From Pokkaliibacter sp. MBI-7 (GTDB taxonomy: Bacteria > Pseudomonadota > Gammaproteobacteria > Pseudomonadales > Balneatricaceae), in the NCBI RefSeq assembly GCF_029846635.1, contig NZ_JARVTG010000001.1, positions 1,985,001 through 2,049,000 of the forward strand: a DNA stretch of 64,000 bases, written 5' to 3'. The number at the start of each line of letters is the position of its first letter. Position 1 is the first letter of the stretch. Made by a program: the position numbers and the translations under genes. The notes below the pieces were generated by a model. That model did not search any database, had not been told where the DNA came from, and saw nothing but the letters and a program-made list of their open reading frames with translations. This document shows positions 50,667-59,907 of the stretch, one piece after another.

Positions 50667-51184
50667 ATGAAAGTTGATCTTGCCGATCTGCATGCCGTTG
50701 TTGCCGTGGCTCAGGCCGGTGGCTTTCGCGAGGCCGCCCGCGCCAGCAGCAGCAACCCCTCCCGGCTCAGTACTGCAGTGCGCCGCGCCGAAGAGCAACT
50801 GGGTGTACGCCTGTTCCATCGCAACACCCCACCGAGCTGCTGCACCATGCCTGTCTGGGCGGACGTTACAGCACAGGCATGCGGGCCCTGTGGGAGTTCG
50901 AGAAAGACGGTGAGGTGATCTGCATTGAGCCTCATGGCCCGCTGACCGTCAGCATCGGCAGTGCGGTCGATCTGGCGGTGGCCGCCGCATTACAGGGCAG
51001 TGGCATCATCATGCTGTTCGAAGACTGGCTGCGTCCGCATCTCGACAGCGGTGCGCTGGTGCCCCTGCTGGAACCCTGGTGGCAACGCTTCTCCGGCCCC
51101 TACCTGTACTATTCCGGCCGCCGTCTGGTGCCTGCCCCACTGCGGGCCTTTATCGACTTTATCCGCGAACAGGACAGCCAGTGA
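50667..51184 (+). pseudogene. LysR-family regulator with internal deletion
   Basis: The first frame (from ATG 50667, GGAGG upstream) gives the normal LysR helix-turn-helix (LHAVVAVAQAGGFREAARASSSNPSRLSTAVRRAEEQLGVRLFHRN, about 53 residues). It then jumps, near 50824-50827 and into another frame, to the late effector-domain sequence HPTELLHHACLGGRYSTGMRALWEFEKDGEV and continues to 51184. A usual LysR protein has about 120 more residues between those points. The remaining HTH could still be made as a short protein (to 50918). It lies divergently from pdxI, which it may once have regulated. Confidence 0.8.
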
Positions 51185-51252
51185 TGCCACCTGCATAAAA
51201 CTGGACTCACCAGTCTATTCCCAAACCCGCAGCGACCGTTCATACTGCCAAA

Positions 51253-51288
51253 ACTTAAGTGAACTGAATTTACTTAATAGTCACTTAA
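51253..51288. promoter_or_regulatory. Inverted repeat upstream of the alpha/beta hydrolase
   Basis: TTAAGTGA (51255-51262) and TCACTTAA (51281-51288) form an inverted repeat, and ACTTAA occurs three times in 35 bp, about 50-85 bp before the gene. This looks like an operator; no regulator can be named. Confidence 0.4.
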
Positions 51289-51339
51289 CTGCTGATTACC
51301 TGCCAAAACAACGACAACAGCTGCTTTCAGGAGTGGGAT

Positions 51340-52233
51340 ATGTCATCAGCACAGGCACTGGACACCCCGATCAGTCATCCCCGCCCGATAACGACGGTCA
51401 CCGCCGACGGCACCACGCTGCACGGTACTTTCTACCCCGCCGCTGCGCCTCGCAGTACGCCCTCGGCCGTATTGATCTGCAGCGGCACCGGAATCAAGCA
51501 GGGCTTCTACCGCAGCTTTGCCCAGTGGCTGAGTGAACGCGGCCACGACGTGCTGACCTTCGACTACCGCGGCATCGGGGCCTCACTGCACGAAACCCAT
51601 GTGCGTCACAGCAAGGCCCGCAAGCAGGACTGGGGGCAGCAGGATATCCCTGCCATGCTGGAATGGCTGGCCCGTGAATCCGGGCTGGAGCAGGTGACGC
51701 TGTTCGGTCACAGTGCCGGAGGCCAGTTCACCGGAGTGATACCCAACTACCAGCGCATCGCGCGGATGGTCGGCGTGGCGTCCTCTACTGGCTATATCGG
51801 CTATTCGCCGCTGCATTTCCGCCTGCTGGCCGGTGGCCTGCTGAAGCTGTATATGCCACTGGCCAACGGTGTGCTGGGCTACACACCCTGTCAGTGGATC
51901 GGCTGGGGAGAAGACTTGCCACCCGGTGTGGCGCGGCAGTGGTCACAGTGGTGCAGCAGCCCGGGCTATGTGGCCAACGCCCTTGGCACGGACATCCAGC
52001 AGGATTACCACCAGCAGCTGCAGCTACCGATGACCTTTATCCATGCCGTTGATGACCCTATCGCTACCCGCGGCAACGTGGCTGATCTGACCCGCCTCTA
52101 CCCCGCCGCACAGATTGACGTACAGACCCTGATACCGGCGCAGTATGGCCTCAAGCATATAGGGCATATCGACTTTTTCCGCCGTAGTCATCAGGGGCTG
52201 TGGCCGCTACTGGCCAGGGCTATCGAGGAATAG
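51340..52233 (+). CDS. alpha/beta hydrolase (COG4757-type)
   Basis: A 297-residue serine hydrolase. Seen: LICSGTGIKQGFYRSFAQWLSERGHDVLTFDYRGIGAS (oxyanion strand and GIG), the nucleophile elbow VTLFGHSAGGQF, an acid residue in HAVDDPIATRG and a His in GLKHIGHIDFF. Full triad likely intact. No signal peptide. Starts at 51340 with GGAGTGGGAT-like upstream bases (weak). Members of this group are predicted esterases with unknown substrate. It stands alone. Confidence 0.82.
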   Translation: MSSAQALDTPISHPRPITTVTADGTTLHGTFYPAAAPRSTPSAVLICSGTGIKQGFYRSFAQWLSERGHDVLTFDYRGIGASLHETHVRHSKARKQDWGQQDIPAMLEWLARESGLEQVTLFGHSAGGQFTGVIPNYQRIARMVGVASSTGYIGYSPLHFRLLAGGLLKLYMPLANGVLGYTPCQWIGWGEDLPPGVARQWSQWCSSPGYVANALGTDIQQDYHQQLQLPMTFIHAVDDPIATRGNVADLTRLYPAAQIDVQTLIPAQYGLKHIGHIDFFRRSHQGLWPLLARAIEE

Positions 52234-52262
52234 ATGATGGGATGGGTCACGTGGTGAGGTGA

Positions 52263-52368
52263 GGTGCGGTTCGTACCTCACCTAACCTCACCCGACAATG
52301 CCTCCTCACCAGCCAGATAACGAAGCACCTTCTCCCGATAGACGGCGGTGAACGCAGTGAACCGCACC
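52263..52368. repeat. Dispersed inverted-repeat element, second locus
   Basis: Bounded by GGTGCGGTTC (52263-52272) and its exact inverse GAACCGCACC (52359-52368). Internal GATAACGAA (52316-52324) and GGTGAACGCAGTGAACCGCACC-type end relate it to the units at 36371-36538. The left part AGGTGAGGT (52257-52265) pairs with ACCTCACCT (52275-52283). It lies just after the hydrolase gene. Confidence 0.75.
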
Positions 52369-52395
52369 GATGGATACTGACCTGTGGCGAAAAAA

Positions 52396-53637
52396 TCACT
52401 CACCAGAGGGCGAAAGTGGCCGCATTCCCGTTGTCTCTGCGGCACGCTGCCGCTTACGATCCTGCTGCCGTCGGGCGTGGCGTTTCTTGGCCCAGATAAT
52501 CAGACCGGTCAGCGATAACGTGGCGACCGCCAGCCCCAGCAGGGACATTAGCACTCTGCCCGGTGTACCGATAATGCGCCCGGAATGCAGCGGGAACTGT
52601 GCCTGCAGGAAAATATCACCCCAGCTGCCCTGCCCCGGGATCACGCCACCGGCCGCCGCCCCAGTCGTGCTGTCGTAATACAGCCAGGCATTGCCAAGGC
52701 CACCATCGCCGTGATCATTGCCGGGAGCGAAGAACCCCACACCATAGAGACCATAGGCCGAGGCATAGAAAAGACCGGCGGCGGGATACGCAAAACCGCG
52801 CTGACGGCCATCCTGCTGTGCCCGTGCCACAATCTGCTCACGGCTGAGCGTTGCATCCTGCGCACTGCCAGCCGTACGGGTATCGAAAGCATTAGGGCTG
52901 AGCGTGGCAAAACGTGCCACCAGCGGCCGCATCAACTGGGTTTCCAGATTCATCGAGATGGAGGTCAGGGCCAGTACCGCCAGCAGCAGCCACAGCCAGA
53001 CGCCACCGGAACGATGCAGGTCGAAGTGCAGCTTGTAGCCACCGTCACGCCAGCGAAACTGCAGTGATTTGCGCCAGCTGCGCAGGTTGGGGAAGGACAG
53101 CCACAGGGCGATAAAACAGTCGAAGAACCAGACGATGGCAATGCTGCCCATCAGCAACATGCCGGTGTCATAACCGCCTGCCAGCGGCAGGTGCATGCTG
53201 TAGTGCAACTTGTAGAGGAAGGGCAACAGGTTTTCCCGGCTGAACGACACCTGTCCCCACATCCGCTGCCCCTGCACCTGTGCCGTGGCCGGATCAACAG
53301 CCAGCTGATTGAAGGGCAGGACATAAGGCTGCCCGGTGGCCGGGTCTGTACGTCCTTCCACATAGACCAGCAGGGTATGGCCCGGCTCTTCCGCGAAGGT
53401 GACATAGTTAACCCGCAATCGCGGGTCTGTCTGCTCAAGGCGATTGGCAATCTCCAGCCCGCTCAGCACCTGTTGCTGTGGCCCGCTCTGGGCGATAAAC
53501 AGCCGGGGGTTGAGCCAGGCATCCAGCTCATGATCCCAGGAAATCAGCGCCCCGGTCAGCCCGGACACCAGCAGAAACAGCGCAATCAGCAGCCCGCACC
53601 AGCGGTGCAGGCGAACCAGCCAGGGGCGCAGACTCAT
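52396..53637 (-). CDS. PepSY-associated inner-membrane protein (siderophore reductase/uptake type), copy 1
   Basis: A 413-residue protein with four membrane helices: near residues 8-28 (LHRWCGLLIALFLLVSGLTG), two in the middle and a last one near 375 (LMSLLGLAVATLSLTGLIIWAKK). Seen: SWDHELDAWLN, PFLYKLHYSMHLP, and a long periplasmic PepSY-like middle section ending HSGRIIGTPGRV. Known: these flavoprotein/heme-like proteins sit beside siderophore receptors and are thought to reduce or release the iron. It starts 1 nt after the receptor stop, so translation is coupled. Paralogue of the gene at 59889. Confidence 0.88.
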   Translation of the reverse strand: MSLRPWLVRLHRWCGLLIALFLLVSGLTGALISWDHELDAWLNPRLFIAQSGPQQQVLSGLEIANRLEQTDPRLRVNYVTFAEEPGHTLLVYVEGRTDPATGQPYVLPFNQLAVDPATAQVQGQRMWGQVSFSRENLLPFLYKLHYSMHLPLAGGYDTGMLLMGSIAIVWFFDCFIALWLSFPNLRSWRKSLQFRWRDGGYKLHFDLHRSGGVWLWLLLAVLALTSISMNLETQLMRPLVARFATLSPNAFDTRTAGSAQDATLSREQIVARAQQDGRQRGFAYPAAGLFYASAYGLYGVGFFAPGNDHGDGGLGNAWLYYDSTTGAAAGGVIPGQGSWGDIFLQAQFPLHSGRIIGTPGRVLMSLLGLAVATLSLTGLIIWAKKRHARRQQDRKRQRAAETTGMRPLSPSGE

Positions 53638-53638
53638 G

Positions 53639-56074
53639 TCAGAACTGGTACTTGAATGTGGCGGTGACGTTGCGCTCTTCGCCGAAGTAGCAGTACGACA
53701 GGTTATAGCAGGACGCCACATATTCCTTGTTCAGCAGGTTGTTGGCATTGAGGCTGGCTTTCAGCCCTTTCAGCCCCAGCTGGCCGAGGTCGTAGCGCAC
53801 GGACATATCCACCAGCGTATAGGCCGGTACCTTGAGGGTGTTTTCCTTGTCCGCCCAGCTGGTACCGACATAACGCACGCCGCCACCCAGATTCAGGCCG
53901 TGGCTAAAGGCATAATCCGCCCACAGCGAGGCCATGTGACGGGGAGCCTGATTAGGCGTGTTGCCCTCGGTGCCATCCTCGGCACGGGCATAGACGATGT
54001 CCGTGTAGGTGTAGCCTGCCATCAGGCTGAGCTGCTCGGTCAGATGGCTCTTGGCCTCCAGCTCCACGCCCTGCGAACGCACCTCGCCGACCGAGGAATA
54101 CCAGTTGTTCTGCGGCTCCTTGGTGGCTACGTTCTTCTGATTGATATGGAACAGCGCCAGAGTATAGAGGTCATCGCTGTCGTCCGGCTGGAACTTCAGC
54201 CCCAGCTCCCACTGTTCGCCTTCGGTCGGCGCCAGCGGCTTGCCGTTCTCGTCGTTGTAGGAGTTGGGATTGAATGACTGTGAATAGCTCAGGTACGGAG
54301 CCACGCCGTTGTCGAGCAGGTACAGCGCACCGGCACGGCCACTGAATGCCTGACGACTGTCTGCCGTGGTACCGCCATACAGCCGGTCAGTGACACTGAC
54401 ATCCACCCAGTCCTGACGCCCGCCCAGCGAGAAGCGCCAGGCACCGTAGTCGATCAGATCCTGCACATAGACACCGGTCTGCTCCAGACGGCGATCATAG
54501 CTGGTGGTCCAGGTCGGGTAGATGGTCACCGCGCCACCATAGCTGGGGTCAAACACGTCCAGCCCGGTCGCCGTACCGGAGGTCCACAGCACATCCCCCC
54601 AGCGACGCTGGTAATCCAGTCCGCCCAGCACCGTGTGATGGCTGCTGCCCCAATCCGCCTCGGCCTGTACCAGGTTGTCGATGGCATAGGCGTGCAGGTT
54701 TTCGTCAGCGCCTGAGTAGTAACGGGTCAGCTCGTTACCACTGCTGTAGCCGTAACCGTAGACCTGGCTGTTTTCCACCTTCGAGTCCAGGTAACGCACG
54801 TTCTGGCGGAATGACCAGGTATCGTTGAAGCGATGACTGAGCTGGTAGCCCAGCAGCTGTTGTGTGCGGCTGAAGCCATCGTAGGCAGGTTCACCATCGA
54901 AGAAATGACTGGAGATGGTTTGGCCGTCACGGCGGGTGATACTGCCGGAAGCAGGCACGCCACTGTGGTAACCACCATTGGGATCATGCTGCAGATACGC
55001 CTGCAGTGTCAGGACGGTGTCGTCGCTGAGATGCACATCCAGCGTTGGCGCAATGGCATAGCGCTCTTCCTTGGCATAGTCATACTGGGTGTCGGAGTAA
55101 TCAGCCAGCCCGACCAGCCGATAGTTGAACTTGCCACTGTTGCCCAGCGGGCCGGAGAAATCGAAGCCGGCCCCGCGCTGCCCCTGCGTCCCCACCGTCA
55201 GCTGTACCTCGTGATAGGCCTCATCCAGCGGCTTCTTGCTGGTCAGCGCCACCAGCCCACCGGGCAGGCTGCGGCCATAAAGCACGGAAGACGGGCCTTT
55301 GACGATATCGATACGATCAAGAAAGTACGGATCCACCTGCAGGGTACTGTAGGTACCCGCGTCGCCCATGGCCTTGAGGCCGTCGATATAGATGTTGTCG
55401 ACGCTGCCATCGGCAAAACCGCGCATGACCACATAGTCATAACGGTTGGAAGCACCGATCTGGTTGGTGAACACACCGGGGGTGTAACGCATCGACTGCT
55501 GCACCGTCTTGCTGCCCTGATCCTCGATCTGGGCGGCGGTGACCACCGACACCGACTGCGAGGTTTCCAGCAGGGCCTTGCTGGTCTTGGTCGCCACACT
55601 GCTGTGGGTCGCCTGATAGCCGTCCACTTCACCAAGGTTGTTACCCAGGCTGAAACTGACATCCAGCGCGGGCAGCAGGGTTTCCCCGGATGAGGTGGTC
55701 AGGGGCCGCACGGTATAGGTGCCGTTGGCGGTGGTCTCGACCTGCAGCTGCGTCCCCTGAAGGGCCTCACGCAGAGCCTGTTCGACACTCATGGTGCCCT
55801 GCACTGCCTGAGCCTGCAGCCCCTGAACCAGCGAAGGGTCTACCGAGACAGCCTGCCCGCTCTGGTTGGCAATACTGAGCAGCACTTCAGCCAGCGGCCC
55901 GGCGGGCACCTGAAATGACTGCACACTGTCGGCCTGCACCTGCAGCGACAGGCTGCCCAGTGCGATGGCCGTGGCCAGCAGGGTGGGCCGCAGAAAGCCT
56001 TGCCGGCGTTCAACTGAAGGGGATGAGACAGCCACGACAGTGGCTGCTGCTGGCAAGGAGAAAGTGGATGACAT
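53639..56074 (-). CDS. TonB-dependent siderophore receptor with N-terminal signalling (STN) domain
   Basis: An 811-residue outer-membrane receptor. Seen: signal peptide (residues 1-47, LATAIALGSLSLQVQA), STN domain (about 49-120: VQSFQVPAGPLAEVLLSIANQSG ...), plug domain with VVTAAQIEDQGSKTVQQSMRYTPGVFTN and PSSVLYGRSLPGG, and a C-terminal barrel that includes the CYNLSYCYFGEERN pair typical of ferric-siderophore receptors and ends in Phe. The STN domain signals through FecR (56402) to the FecI-type sigma (57388). Start at 56074 (GAGG upstream). Iron-complex specificity is unknown. Confidence 0.95.
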   Translation of the reverse strand: MSSTFSLPAAATVVAVSSPSVERRQGFLRPTLLATAIALGSLSLQVQADSVQSFQVPAGPLAEVLLSIANQSGQAVSVDPSLVQGLQAQAVQGTMSVEQALREALQGTQLQVETTANGTYTVRPLTTSSGETLLPALDVSFSLGNNLGEVDGYQATHSSVATKTSKALLETSQSVSVVTAAQIEDQGSKTVQQSMRYTPGVFTNQIGASNRYDYVVMRGFADGSVDNIYIDGLKAMGDAGTYSTLQVDPYFLDRIDIVKGPSSVLYGRSLPGGLVALTSKKPLDEAYHEVQLTVGTQGQRGAGFDFSGPLGNSGKFNYRLVGLADYSDTQYDYAKEERYAIAPTLDVHLSDDTVLTLQAYLQHDPNGGYHSGVPASGSITRRDGQTISSHFFDGEPAYDGFSRTQQLLGYQLSHRFNDTWSFRQNVRYLDSKVENSQVYGYGYSSGNELTRYYSGADENLHAYAIDNLVQAEADWGSSHHTVLGGLDYQRRWGDVLWTSGTATGLDVFDPSYGGAVTIYPTWTTSYDRRLEQTGVYVQDLIDYGAWRFSLGGRQDWVDVSVTDRLYGGTTADSRQAFSGRAGALYLLDNGVAPYLSYSQSFNPNSYNDENGKPLAPTEGEQWELGLKFQPDDSDDLYTLALFHINQKNVATKEPQNNWYSSVGEVRSQGVELEAKSHLTEQLSLMAGYTYTDIVYARAEDGTEGNTPNQAPRHMASLWADYAFSHGLNLGGGVRYVGTSWADKENTLKVPAYTLVDMSVRYDLGQLGLKGLKASLNANNLLNKEYVASCYNLSYCYFGEERNVTATFKYQF

Positions 56075-56401
56075 GCTCAAACCTCGTGACACAGGTAATG
56101 ACCTGTCCGGCGCTGGCCAGCAGCGCGAAGGCGCAGGTGCTAAACAGGGGAAATTTCTGGCTTCTATCAGGGATGTGCAACGAGCCACGCAAAAGTGTTC
56201 ATGGCCCGGGCATTTTTTTATAAAAAACTACCGGGCAGACCATTCACATCAGAGGGGGAAGAGGCAAAAGACAGCGGTGCCGAAGACAGTGACAAGGCAG
56301 CGAGCGAAGGATAAGCAACAAACGACGGGGCAGAACAGACGGCAGCACGGAGCCGCCCCGTTCCTGTCGCCCATTTGGGAACAAGAGATAACGGCAACCG
56401 C
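56075..56401. other. Receptor promoter region between fecR and the receptor gene
   Basis: 327 bp without a gene, expected to hold the FecI-dependent receptor promoter. It contains a hairpin GCCCGG / CCGGGC (56204-56209 with 56231-56236) whose centre is TTTTTTATAAAAAA (56214-56227), so the whole is nearly symmetrical. No perfect T-run follows on the minus strand. No further element is supported. Confidence 0.6.
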
Positions 56402-57373
56402 TCAGGCCGCCTCGATCATCACCAGCAGATCACTGTAATAACTCACCCGGATCGGCAGCGTCTGTGCCAGCGACGTCAGCAGCCGGTCACTGTCATCCAA
56501 CGGGAAGGCACCAAGCACACGCAACCCGGCTACCTCTGGCGCGACCCGCAGCAGGCCATGTCGATAGGGCCGCAGCGCCGCCACCACTTCCGCCAGTGGC
56601 CGGTCACGTACCACCAGCATGCCATGTTGCCAGGCCGCCAGATCCAGCAGGTCGCGCTGCGGCGTACCCACCCGGTCAGCAGTAAACCACAGGCCCTGCC
56701 CCTGCTTGAGCCATTGCACCTGACCGGCCTGATTGGCCACCATGGCCCCCTGATCCTGTGCCAGCACCAGTGTCTGATCTTCACCCTGACGTACCATCAG
56801 TTGCTGCCCGAGCACCTGTACCTGTCCTTCCGCCGTGCTGACCTGCAGCGGTCGGGCAGCGTCCTCGCTTCCCTGAATTTGCAGTGCCCCACGACGCAAG
56901 TACAGCCCACGCCGCTGCTGATCAAACTGCACATCCACCGCCGAACAGGCATCCAGCAGCACCTTGCTGCCATCCGGCAGGCTGAAGCGGCGGCGCTCGG
57001 CCACCCCGGTACGCAAATCGGCCAGCCACTGCTGCTGATGCAGCAGCCAGCCACTGCCAGCGGCCAGTCCCGCCAGCATCAGACTGCCTCCCAGCAGCCG
57101 TCGCCGTGACAGCCCGCGCACATCGGTATCGGCCATGGCCTGCTGTGGCAGCTGTGCCGGAATATGGTGCTGACGCAGTGGCACCACCGTGCGCCCCAGT
57201 GCCTGAGACACCTGCTCCCAGGCCTGACGATGGCTCGTTGAGGCCTCCAGCCAGCGTTGCCAGGCATGCCGCTCGTCGGCACCAACCTCGCCCGACTGCA
57301 TCTGCACCATCCAGTCAATGGCCTGATCCAGCGCCGTTGGCTGCTCGCCCTGTAGCGGTGAACTGTCACCCAT
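56402..57373 (-). CDS. FecR-like anti-sigma/transmembrane sensor
   Basis: A 323-residue inner-membrane regulator that holds or activates the FecI-type sigma. Seen: N-terminal cytoplasmic DUF4880 part (ALDQAIDWMVQMQSGEVGADERHAWQRWLEAS), one membrane helix near residues 95-115 (RLLGGSLMLAGLAAGSGWLL), and a periplasmic FecR domain (TGVAERRRFSLPDGSKVLLDACSAVDVQFD). I chose the start at 57373 since AGGAG lies 8 nt upstream; an ATG at 57391 overlaps the sigma stop. A 14-nt gap follows the sigma gene. Reads the receptor signal. Confidence 0.88.
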   Translation of the reverse strand: MGDSSPLQGEQPTALDQAIDWMVQMQSGEVGADERHAWQRWLEASTSHRQAWEQVSQALGRTVVPLRQHHIPAQLPQQAMADTDVRGLSRRRLLGGSLMLAGLAAGSGWLLHQQQWLADLRTGVAERRRFSLPDGSKVLLDACSAVDVQFDQQRRGLYLRRGALQIQGSEDAARPLQVSTAEGQVQVLGQQLMVRQGEDQTLVLAQDQGAMVANQAGQVQWLKQGQGLWFTADRVGTPQRDLLDLAAWQHGMLVVRDRPLAEVVAALRPYRHGLLRVAPEVAGLRVLGAFPLDDSDRLLTSLAQTLPIRVSYYSDLLVMIEAA

Positions 57374-57387
57374 GTCTGACACTCCTT

Positions 57388-57891
57388 TCATGGCTGCAGC
57401 TGGCAGCAGGCGCGGATGGCCGCGTGCATATCACGGCGCACCGTCATCGGGCTGATCTGCAGCTGCTCGGCAATCTGCGCGTAGGTCAGCTGTTCCAGCT
57501 GGCTGAGCAGAAACACCTGCCGGGCCCGCTGCGAGACCTCAGCCAGTGCCTGATCGAGCTGTGCCAGGGCTTCAAACACCAGTGCCCGTTCTTCTTCAGA
57601 CGGCGCCAGCGGCTCCGGCAGACTGGCCAGCACTTCCAGATAGGCCTGTTCCAGATCGCGACGACGCCAGAAGTTGAACAATACCCGTCTGGCAATCACC
57701 AGCAGCCAGGCTCGCGGCTCACGGATGTCATCAACCGCGTTGCCTGCAAGTACCTGCACAAAGGTGTCATGGGAAAGATCCGCCGCCAGACTCCGACACC
57801 CCAGCTGACGTTTCAGCCAGCCCTGCAGCCACGGCTGATGGGCCTGATACAACTGACCAATATCCAGAGTGTCGGAAGAAGTGACTGACAT
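57388..57891 (-). CDS. ECF sigma factor, FecI-like
   Basis: A 167-residue extracytoplasmic-function sigma factor. Seen: region 2 (SLAADLSHDTFVQVLAGN ... REPRAWLLVIARRVLFNFWRRRDLEQAYLE) and region 4 (QRARQVFLLSQLEQLTYAQIAEQLQISPMTVRRDMHAAIRACC). Start at 57891 (MSVTSSDT); open frame upstream is discounted. Together with FecR and the receptor it forms a complete FecIRA-type iron-starvation signalling unit. A Fur-like box lies 90 bp upstream (57981-57995). Confidence 0.92.
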   Translation of the reverse strand: MSVTSSDTLDIGQLYQAHQPWLQGWLKRQLGCRSLAADLSHDTFVQVLAGNAVDDIREPRAWLLVIARRVLFNFWRRRDLEQAYLEVLASLPEPLAPSEEERALVFEALAQLDQALAEVSQRARQVFLLSQLEQLTYAQIAEQLQISPMTVRRDMHAAIRACCQLQP

Positions 57892-58284
57892 GGTGGGTGC
57901 GAACCAGCAATTGATGAACGTGATGGTCAGTGAAACGGCACTGACGAAACCACAGCAGTTCCAGGAGACAAGAATGCTTTTGAGAATTGTTCGCATCTTA
58001 TCAATGAAAAAGATCGAAACACAAGGGCAGCAATAAGGCCACGTGCAGCAGATTGCCATCACCCTGAGCCACTGAACACGGGCGCCGGCAAGACAGGGTA
58101 AAAAGCACGGCAATAGCAACGACACCGCCGAACACTGCCCCCATCACGCCGGAGTAAATAAATACCCGACAAAGCAGGCTGTTCACAAAACAACCAATCC
58201 CGCATTGACTACACTTGCACCTCAGGACGGTTACCGGAGCCAGGGAAGATCACCACGACCATTCACTTACCTGAGGTGCTCGCC
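57892..58284. other. Divergent region fecI-like / chemoreceptor
   Basis: 393 bp without a supported gene. It contains the Fur-like box of the sigma gene. The chemoreceptor promoter should lie to the right; nothing distinctive was seen there. Confidence 0.55.
57981..57995 (-). promoter_or_regulatory. Fur-box-like site upstream of the FecI-type sigma gene
   Basis: TGAGAATtGTTCGCA, about 10 of 14 positions of the 7-1-7 Fur consensus, like the pseudomonad form TGAGAATnATTCTCA. About 90 bp before the sigma start. Confidence 0.5.
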
Positions 58285-59907
58285 ATGTTCCTTAATGCTT
58301 CTCTGCGCATGAAAACCCTCATGCTGATGGCGGGCAGCCTGCTGCTGATGCTGCTGGTGGCGCTGGCCACGGTCAACTCGCTGTCCAATACCATTCGCAG
58401 CTACCGCACCCTGCTGGAACATCCGGTGGCGGCGGCCAATCTGATCAACGAGGCCAATCTGCAGTTCAAGGGGCAGGTGCAGGAATGGAAGGACGTGCTG
58501 CTGCGCGGCGCCAATCCTGATGATCAGCACAAGTACTGGGGCCAGTTCGAGAAAGCCGAAGCCACGGTACAAAGCACCCTGAAAAAGATCAGCCAGCTGG
58601 ATATCGACACCGCCACGCAGGCGGAAATCAGCCAGCTTATCCAGCAGCATCAGCAGCTGGCATTGCGTTACCGCAGCAGCCGCGAAGCCTATCTGGCTGC
58701 CAACATGGACCCTACCGCCGGTGACCGCAGTGCCCGTGGTATCGACCGTGAGTTCAGCAGCCATCTGTTGCAGCTGTCGGACAGCCTCAACCAGCATGCC
58801 CTGGCCAGCGGTGAACAGCTCAATGCTGCCGCCGACAAGACCATGTGGGCCGGTTTGCTGGTGCTGTGTGTCGCTGCGGTTGTGATCGGCCTGCTCAGCC
58901 AGTGGCTGGTCAACCGCTCGCTGGTCAACCCCATCACCCACCTGATTACCCAGATCGACAAACTCAGCGAAGGGCGGCTCGGCGCTCCCATCACGGTGCA
59001 GCGGCAGGATGAGCTGGGCACTCTGGCCCGTGCCGCCAACCAGCTGCGCAGCTTCCTTGAGGAAACCTTCACCCGCCTGCAGCACAGCACCGCCGAGCTG
59101 GACCGCGCCAGCGGCGAGCTGAATACCATTGCGACCCGTATGGCCAAAGGCAGCCACGATCAGTTTGATCGCACCGATCAGGTGGCCACCGCCATGCAGG
59201 AGATGTCGGCCTCCTCTGCCGAGGTGGCCAAACACGCAGGCGATGCGGCCCACGCCGCCGACGAGGCAGAGCACAATGCACAGGAAGGCGGTCAGGTGAT
59301 GCAGGAAACCATCCGGGCGATGGAAGACATGCTGGTGCAGATCAATCACACCAGTGAGGTGATCCGGCGGCTGGAAGGTGAAAGCACCCGCATCGGCAAG
59401 GTACTCGATGTGATTCAGGGCATTGCCGAACAGACCAATCTGCTCGCCCTCAACGCCGCCATTGAAGCCGCCCGGGCGGGGGATACCGGCCGCGGCTTTG
59501 CCGTCGTGGCCGATGAGGTGCGCACCCTGGCGCAGCGCACGGCAGAGTCCACTGCGGAGATTCAGCAGATCATCCACAACGTCCAGCATGGTGCCGAAGA
59601 AGCTTCCAGAGCCATCGGCAGCGGTCAGTCACGCAGTGAACTGGGGATGCAGCACGTCAACCGCGCCGGTGACCGGCTGCAGCAGATCACCCTGGCCATC
59701 GAATCGATTCGCGATATGAACCGGCAGATTGCCACTGCCGCCGAGCAGCAGACCAGCGTGGCGGAAGACATCAGCCGCAATATCACCCAGATCACCGATA
59801 TTGCCAGCGCCAATCAGGAAGAGGTCAACAATACAGCTCGCGCCAGCAAGAACCTGCACCTGCTGTCCGGCGAGCTGCATGCCCTGACTCAGCGTATTTC
59901 TGCCTGA
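58285..59907 (+). CDS. methyl-accepting chemotaxis protein
   Basis: A 540-residue transmembrane chemoreceptor. Seen: N-terminal helix TLMLMAGSLLLMLLVALATV, a periplasmic helical sensor (about 40-180), second membrane helix MWAGLLVLCVAAVVIGLLSQWLV, HAMP domain near residue 210-260 and the signalling tip GIAEQTNLLALNAAIEAARAGDTGRGFAVVADEVRTL. No conserved CheR tether pentapeptide at the end. ATG at 58285 with GAGG 8 nt upstream. Its last 19 bp overlap the convergent PepSY gene. The ligand is unknown; location between two iron systems could suggest iron-related sensing, but this is only an inference. Confidence 0.93.
   Translation: MFLNASLRMKTLMLMAGSLLLMLLVALATVNSLSNTIRSYRTLLEHPVAAANLINEANLQFKGQVQEWKDVLLRGANPDDQHKYWGQFEKAEATVQSTLKKISQLDIDTATQAEISQLIQQHQQLALRYRSSREAYLAANMDPTAGDRSARGIDREFSSHLLQLSDSLNQHALASGEQLNAAADKTMWAGLLVLCVAAVVIGLLSQWLVNRSLVNPITHLITQIDKLSEGRLGAPITVQRQDELGTLARAANQLRSFLEETFTRLQHSTAELDRASGELNTIATRMAKGSHDQFDRTDQVATAMQEMSASSAEVAKHAGDAAHAADEAEHNAQEGGQVMQETIRAMEDMLVQINHTSEVIRRLEGESTRIGKVLDVIQGIAEQTNLLALNAAIEAARAGDTGRGFAVVADEVRTLAQRTAESTAEIQQIIHNVQHGAEEASRAIGSGQSRSELGMQHVNRAGDRLQQITLAIESIRDMNRQIATAAEQQTSVAEDISRNITQITDIASANQEEVNNTARASKNLHLLSGELHALTQRISA

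Noticed and set aside
58001..58186. Upstream extension of the FecI-type sigma gene and small frames near it
   Set aside because: The extension has an unnatural Cys/Trp-rich composition; the ATG at 57891 gives a standard ECF N-terminus.
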